8,837 nt of DNA from positions 1 through 8,837 of the forward strand of contig JAFAZL010000061.1 in NCBI GenBank assembly GCA_019239815.1. Direction: 5' to 3'. The DNA comes from Acidobacteriota bacterium. Its GTDB lineage: Bacteria > Acidobacteriota > Terriglobia > Acidoferrales > UBA7541. Every line of letters begins with the position of its first letter. Position 1 is the stretch's first letter. Below, one piece after another: positions 6,119 to 8,837 of the stretch. The translations under genes and the position numbers were made by a program. Under the pieces are notes generated by a model that was not told the DNA's origin, did not search any database, and saw nothing but the letters and a program-made list of their open reading frames with translations.

Positions 6119-8152
6119 CTAGAATCGCCACGTCAGCTTTGCGTACACATTCCGCCGCACCAGCGTTGACTCTGTGCTGCCCGACGGATCATCGAATTCG
6201 AGGTGCCGGTCCTGCAGCAGGTTCTGGCCGTAAATTCCGAGCGTCACGCTCTCACGCAATCGCCAAATGACATTCGTATCCAAGCGCGTGTACGACGACA
6301 CACCCTCCGCCGCGAGTCGGTCTGTGAAGTATGCCGCGAGGTTCCACCCTACTTTCTGAGTCACGTCTACGTGCGATCGAAGCCGAGCTTGCTGCAACGG
6401 AGTACTCCCCTCCGTTGACGGCCCACTCACAAAATCCTGGCTTCCCGCGCTGCGGTGGAAATGGAGCCTTTCGATATCGAAACTCGGATCGACCGTCCAG
6501 CGCGATGTCACCTTCCATTTCGCTGCGATCTCGGCTCCGTGCGTCTCGCCGTGAGTGAGGTTATCCTCGATCGTCGGTAACACCAGATGCGGGGGTGCGG
6601 GTGTTATTTCCAGAAAAGGTGCGCCCGGCTCTTCGCTATCTTGATGGTCGTAATCGTTGTAGTAGGCCGCCAAGTCCACCGATAGCGTTTTCCCAACGGT
6701 CATCCGGTATCCCGCCTCGTACGCCACCAATCCTTCATCTTTCACGTGCGGGTTGCCTACAATGCTGATGACGGCAACCGTTCCATCGGGCTCTGTGATC
6801 GCGCCCTCGTTGAGTCGCAGAGATGTGTCGACCTCTGATGGCGACCTCACGGCGTGCGAAACCGCTGCCCAAGCCATCCGCCGTTGATTGAACTGGTACA
6901 CAGCGCGCGCCGTCGGCATCGCCGAGAATCCTGTGTACGGATTGTTCTCGAATTTGCTACCCAGCGTGATAAAGAGCCGGTTCGGGATCGCCTCAATCTC
7001 GTCTTGCGCGAAAAAACTAACGATCGTCTCGTCTTCGCTTGGTGGATTTACTTCCACCTCCGCCGAATTTTCGGCTTTCGCTGTGGTATATCGATAGGTT
7101 GCTCCCCAGACGAACTCGTTCCGATTCCCCGCAATGTAGTGCTGCCGAAAGTCGAGGGCTACTGTTCGACGATGATCCCCGAAATCGCCGCGCCCGTAGC
7201 TGTCATACGATCCGCTGAGCGTCATATCCGAGCGCTCGGTAAGTATGTGATTCCAGATGGACTGGACGTATCCGCCGCTTACGTTCACATATTGCTGCGT
7301 GTCCACGAGGCCCGGTGAGAAGAGCGAAGGCAGCGTAAACGTTGGATTCCCCTTTCTACCCGCGTATATGTCACCCTCGACGGTCAAGGTGTCTCGCTCC
7401 GTTAGTCGGGTATCCGTTCGAACTCCGGCCCGCAACAAATGCCAGCCGTCGCCCGCGGCTATCCCATTAATCGGTCGCATATCTCCTTCTTCGAAGTATT
7501 TTCCGAATACGCTGTAGTTGACTTTATTCCTGATCTCTCCCCCGTATTGCACTGTCCCAAACGCCGTAGTGGTGTTCCCGCCTCCTCCGGTGATCAGCCC
7601 TCCCTGTGTGTCCGCTGCTTTTTTTCGAATAATGTTCACCACGCCGTTCACCGCGTTCTCGCCCCACACCGAAGCTCCGGGGCCACGGATTACCTCGATG
7701 CGCTCGATGTTCTCCAGGGGCAAATCCAGCGTGTCCCAAAACACACCGCCGAATGTCGGCGTGTAGACGTTTCGACCATCGACCATCACCAGCAATTCGT
7801 TGCTGAATTGCCCGTTCAATCCGCGCGCGCTGATTGCCCATGTGCTCGCGTTGATCTGCGCAACGTTCATCCCCGGTACAAGGCGCAATAGGTCGGGAAT
7901 ATTCGTCGCGCCCGACCTCGCGATATCGTCCTGCGTAATCACAAACACCGCGGCCGCCGTCCGCGACAGCGTCTGCTCCTTCTTCGAAACCGACGTCACC
8001 TCCACCTTCATTAAGTCTTCGAGGCTTGCGTCCGCCAGGTCCGCGGATTTCTGCTGTGTTCCTTGCGAACCCTGCGCGCTCGCGCGGACGCAAATGCTGA
8101 GCGCCGCCAGCGCCACGAAAATGCCTGCAAGCATGCGCATCTCGATTTGCAC
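6119..8152 (-). CDS. TonB-dependent outer-membrane receptor
   Basis: A 677-residue receptor expected to be a 22-strand outer-membrane barrel closed by a plug, taking up or sensing a ligand with energy from TonB-ExbBD. A signal peptide occupies about residues 1-27 (hydrophobic core LAGIFVALAALSICV, cut near ASA/AQG). A TonB-box-like region lies near LEDLMKVEVTSVSKKEQ (44-60). The plug spans about 60-178: AAAVFVITQDDIARSGATNIPDLL region, RLVPGMNVA, ISARGLNG, LVMVDGRNVY, IERIEVIRGPGASVWGENAVNGVVNII. The barrel ends in the terminal aromatic signature KLTWRF. It has no N-terminal STN domain, so it is not a FecA-type sigma-regulating receptor. The start used is GTG (8150-8152), with AGGAGG only 3 nt upstream; ATG at 8138-8140 (15 nt away) is the alternative. 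It heads a tight cluster with the YfiR-like and kinase genes. The ligand cannot be told from sequence. Confidence 0.96.
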   Translation of the reverse strand: MQIEMRMLAGIFVALAALSICVRASAQGSQGTQQKSADLADASLEDLMKVEVTSVSKKEQTLSRTAAAVFVITQDDIARSGATNIPDLLRLVPGMNVAQINASTWAISARGLNGQFSNELLVMVDGRNVYTPTFGGVFWDTLDLPLENIERIEVIRGPGASVWGENAVNGVVNIIRKKAADTQGGLITGGGGNTTTAFGTVQYGGEIRNKVNYSVFGKYFEEGDMRPINGIAAGDGWHLLRAGVRTDTRLTERDTLTVEGDIYAGRKGNPTFTLPSLFSPGLVDTQQYVNVSGGYVQSIWNHILTERSDMTLSGSYDSYGRGDFGDHRRTVALDFRQHYIAGNRNEFVWGATYRYTTAKAENSAEVEVNPPSEDETIVSFFAQDEIEAIPNRLFITLGSKFENNPYTGFSAMPTARAVYQFNQRRMAWAAVSHAVRSPSEVDTSLRLNEGAITEPDGTVAVISIVGNPHVKDEGLVAYEAGYRMTVGKTLSVDLAAYYNDYDHQDSEEPGAPFLEITPAPPHLVLPTIEDNLTHGETHGAEIAAKWKVTSRWTVDPSFDIERLHFHRSAGSQDFVSGPSTEGSTPLQQARLRSHVDVTQKVGWNLAAYFTDRLAAEGVSSYTRLDTNVIWRLRESVTLGIYGQNLLQDRHLEFDDPSGSTESTLVRRNVYAKLTWRF

Positions 8153-8155
8153 ACT

Positions 8156-8161
8156 CCTCCT
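8156..8161 (-). promoter_or_regulatory. Ribosome-binding site of the TonB receptor
   Basis: AGGAGG on the minus strand, a perfect core. It is 3 nt from the GTG at 8150-8152 and 15 nt from the ATG at 8138-8140. Neither spacing is ideal, so it confirms translation starting here but does not settle which codon is used. Confidence 0.6.
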
Positions 8162-8196
8162 CGCGCATGGACGCCTGCATGAACAACGCCGAACCG

Positions 8197-8212
8197 ACGG
8201 CCTTCCGGCCGC
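8197..8212 (-). other. Small GC-rich hairpin with GNRA-type loop in the receptor leader
   Basis: On the minus strand CGGCC and GGCCG (8198-8211) flank GGAA, a GNRA-type tetraloop, and a G-U pair may extend the stem to 6 bp. It lies about 45 nt before the receptor start, in the presumed 5' leader. A short GC-rich hairpin can arise by chance in such DNA, so any regulatory role is speculative. Confidence 0.3.
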
Positions 8213-8326
8213 AAACTCACATCCGCCGTCTTTTCAGTGTTTTTGCTGTTTCGATCCAGGTTGGAGACTTCTGAGGAACCAAAGCGCTCACGCCGCCGTA
8301 CCGAACTGACCTACCATCCATTAGTG

Positions 8327-8343
8327 CTTTCCAAAATGGAAAG
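8327..8343. promoter_or_regulatory. Perfect 7+7 inverted repeat, candidate operator
   Basis: CTTTCCA and TGGAAAG flank a 3-nt AAA centre. The site is A/T-rich in the middle of a GC-rich background and lies 18 bp upstream of the plus-strand -35 (8361) in a divergent promoter region. That is the usual form and place of a dimeric regulator's operator. The binding protein is unknown and no second copy was seen nearby. Confidence 0.4.
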
Positions 8344-8360
8344 TCAGCCACTCCACTCGG

Positions 8361-8390
8361 TTGCCCGCTCTTCCACGCCGTTGCTACAAT
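8361..8390 (+). promoter_or_regulatory. Candidate promoter for the acyl-CoA dehydrogenase
   Basis: TTGCCC (8361-8366), an 18-nt spacer, then TACAAT (8385-8390), five of six matches to the -10 consensus, followed by A/T-rich DNA. Transcription would begin near 8397, leaving a leader of about 140 nt before the ATG at 8539. The -35 is only fair. Confidence 0.5.
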
Positions 8391-8538
8391 ATTTATGCAC
8401 GAGCCAGATTTCGGACCCGAATCGCAGCCTCTACATTCCGCGCACTGCAATCGCGTCAGCGCCCATTACGTCACACGGCACGGCTTGCCATGCTCGTCTT
8501 GCGCGGCCCGGCTTTAAGAAGGACGACCAGGAGATCCT

Positions 8539-8837
8539 ATGCCCGCCTACAACGGCGTCGATTACATCGACTTCGATTCGCTCCTCAACGACGAAGAAAA
8601 ACTCGCGCGCCAGTCCGCACGCCAATTCGTCGAAGCTGAAGTCATTCCCATCATCGAAAAGCACAGCCGCGAAGGCACATTCCCCAGGCATCTCGTCCCG
8701 CAGCTCGGCGAACTCGGCTTTTTTGGAGCGAGCCTCCACGGTTACGGCTGCGCCGGCATGTCCAACGTCGCCTACGGCCTCGTCACACAGGAACTCGAGC
8801 GCGGCGACTCCGGCCTCCGCAGCTTCGTCTCCGTGCA
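8539..8837 (+). CDS. Acyl-CoA dehydrogenase, glutaryl-CoA dehydrogenase-like (N-terminal part, cut by window edge)
   Basis: The first 99 codons of a gene that runs off the right edge. Acyl-CoA dehydrogenases are FAD enzymes that oxidise acyl-CoA thioesters; the glutaryl-CoA type also decarboxylates, giving crotonyl-CoA in lysine/tryptophan and aromatic breakdown. Visible landmarks: the N-terminal helical domain with LNDEEKLARQSARQFVEAEV (15-34), then LGELGFFGASLHGYGCAGMSNVAYGL (57-82) and ELERGDSGLRSFVSVQ (85-100, last codon incomplete). GYGCAG and the ERxDSGxRS-SVQ pattern are typical of the glutaryl-CoA dehydrogenase branch. The FAD-binding and catalytic Glu regions lie beyond the window, so substrate is inferred. 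The ATG has AGGAG 5 nt upstream (8529-8533). It is divergent from the receptor operon and probably unrelated in function. Confidence 0.93.
   Translation, partial: MPAYNGVDYIDFDSLLNDEEKLARQSARQFVEAEVIPIIEKHSREGTFPRHLVPQLGELGFFGASLHGYGCAGMSNVAYGLVTQELERGDSGLRSFVSV

Larger units (their letters stand above)
8153..8538. other. Divergent intergenic region between the receptor and the acyl-CoA dehydrogenase
   Basis: A 386-bp gene-free stretch. It holds the receptor ribosome-binding site, the hairpin at 8197-8212, the 17-bp inverted repeat at 8327-8343 and a plus-strand promoter at 8361-8390. I saw no convincing -35/-10 pair on the minus strand for the receptor operon; the nearest candidate (CTGACT then CTAATG, 17-nt spacer, overlapping the inverted repeat) is weak. 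No convincing reading frame or RNA gene was seen. Confidence 0.6.

Noticed and set aside
7524..8186. A 220-codon minus-strand frame overlapping the start of the TonB receptor
   Set aside because: It is a different frame of the same strand as the receptor, whose plug and signal peptide are clear; the alternative product is Arg/Gly/Glu-rich and without motifs.
8217..8450. A 77-codon minus-strand frame in the gap upstream of the receptor
   Set aside because: No ribosome-binding site or motif was seen, and it overlaps the plus-strand promoter and the inverted repeat; probably chance.

Overview
The window looks like a chromosomal segment of a Gram-negative bacterium, most probably an acidobacterium. 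This placement is inferred from style and content, not from a marker gene. The clues are moderately GC-rich DNA, a tandem pair of F0 b-type ATP synthase genes, a secreted Pro/Gly-rich protein of a kind common in Acidobacteria, and a TonB receptor / YfiR-like / hybrid kinase cluster. Every recognisable gene is on the minus strand except the last, a partial acyl-CoA dehydrogenase on the plus strand at the right edge. No RNA gene, insertion sequence, CRISPR array or integrase was seen.

Read right to left, in the direction of minus-strand transcription, the main unit is 8152-2619. It holds a 677-residue TonB-dependent outer-membrane receptor, a small periplasmic YfiR-like (DUF4154) protein 16 bp later, and a 943-residue membrane-bound hybrid sensor histidine kinase 1 bp after that. 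The tight junctions argue for one operon. The kinase has a periplasmic CHASE8-like domain, HAMP, PAS, HisKA/HATPase and two intact receiver domains, but no HPt or output domain. YfiR is known in Pseudomonas as the periplasmic partner of the CHASE8-containing diguanylate cyclase YfiN. Here the same kind of pair appears to be attached to a histidine kinase and an outer-membrane receptor. This is a plausible envelope-spanning signalling route, and it is the most interesting content of the window.

Downstream of the kinase, after 106 bp, is a HAD-family phosphatase (2512-1751). It is followed by a secreted protein of unknown function with a GTG start (1669-872). A hairpin at 818-834 may end that transcript. 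A well-formed sigma70-type promoter at 753-724 then drives the ATP synthase b' gene (620-141), which overlaps the start of a second b-type gene (144-1, cut by the window edge) by ATGA.

The 386-bp gap between the receptor and the divergent acyl-CoA dehydrogenase (8153-8538) holds a plausible plus-strand promoter, a perfect 7+7 inverted repeat that could be an operator, and a small GNRA-type hairpin in the presumed receptor leader.
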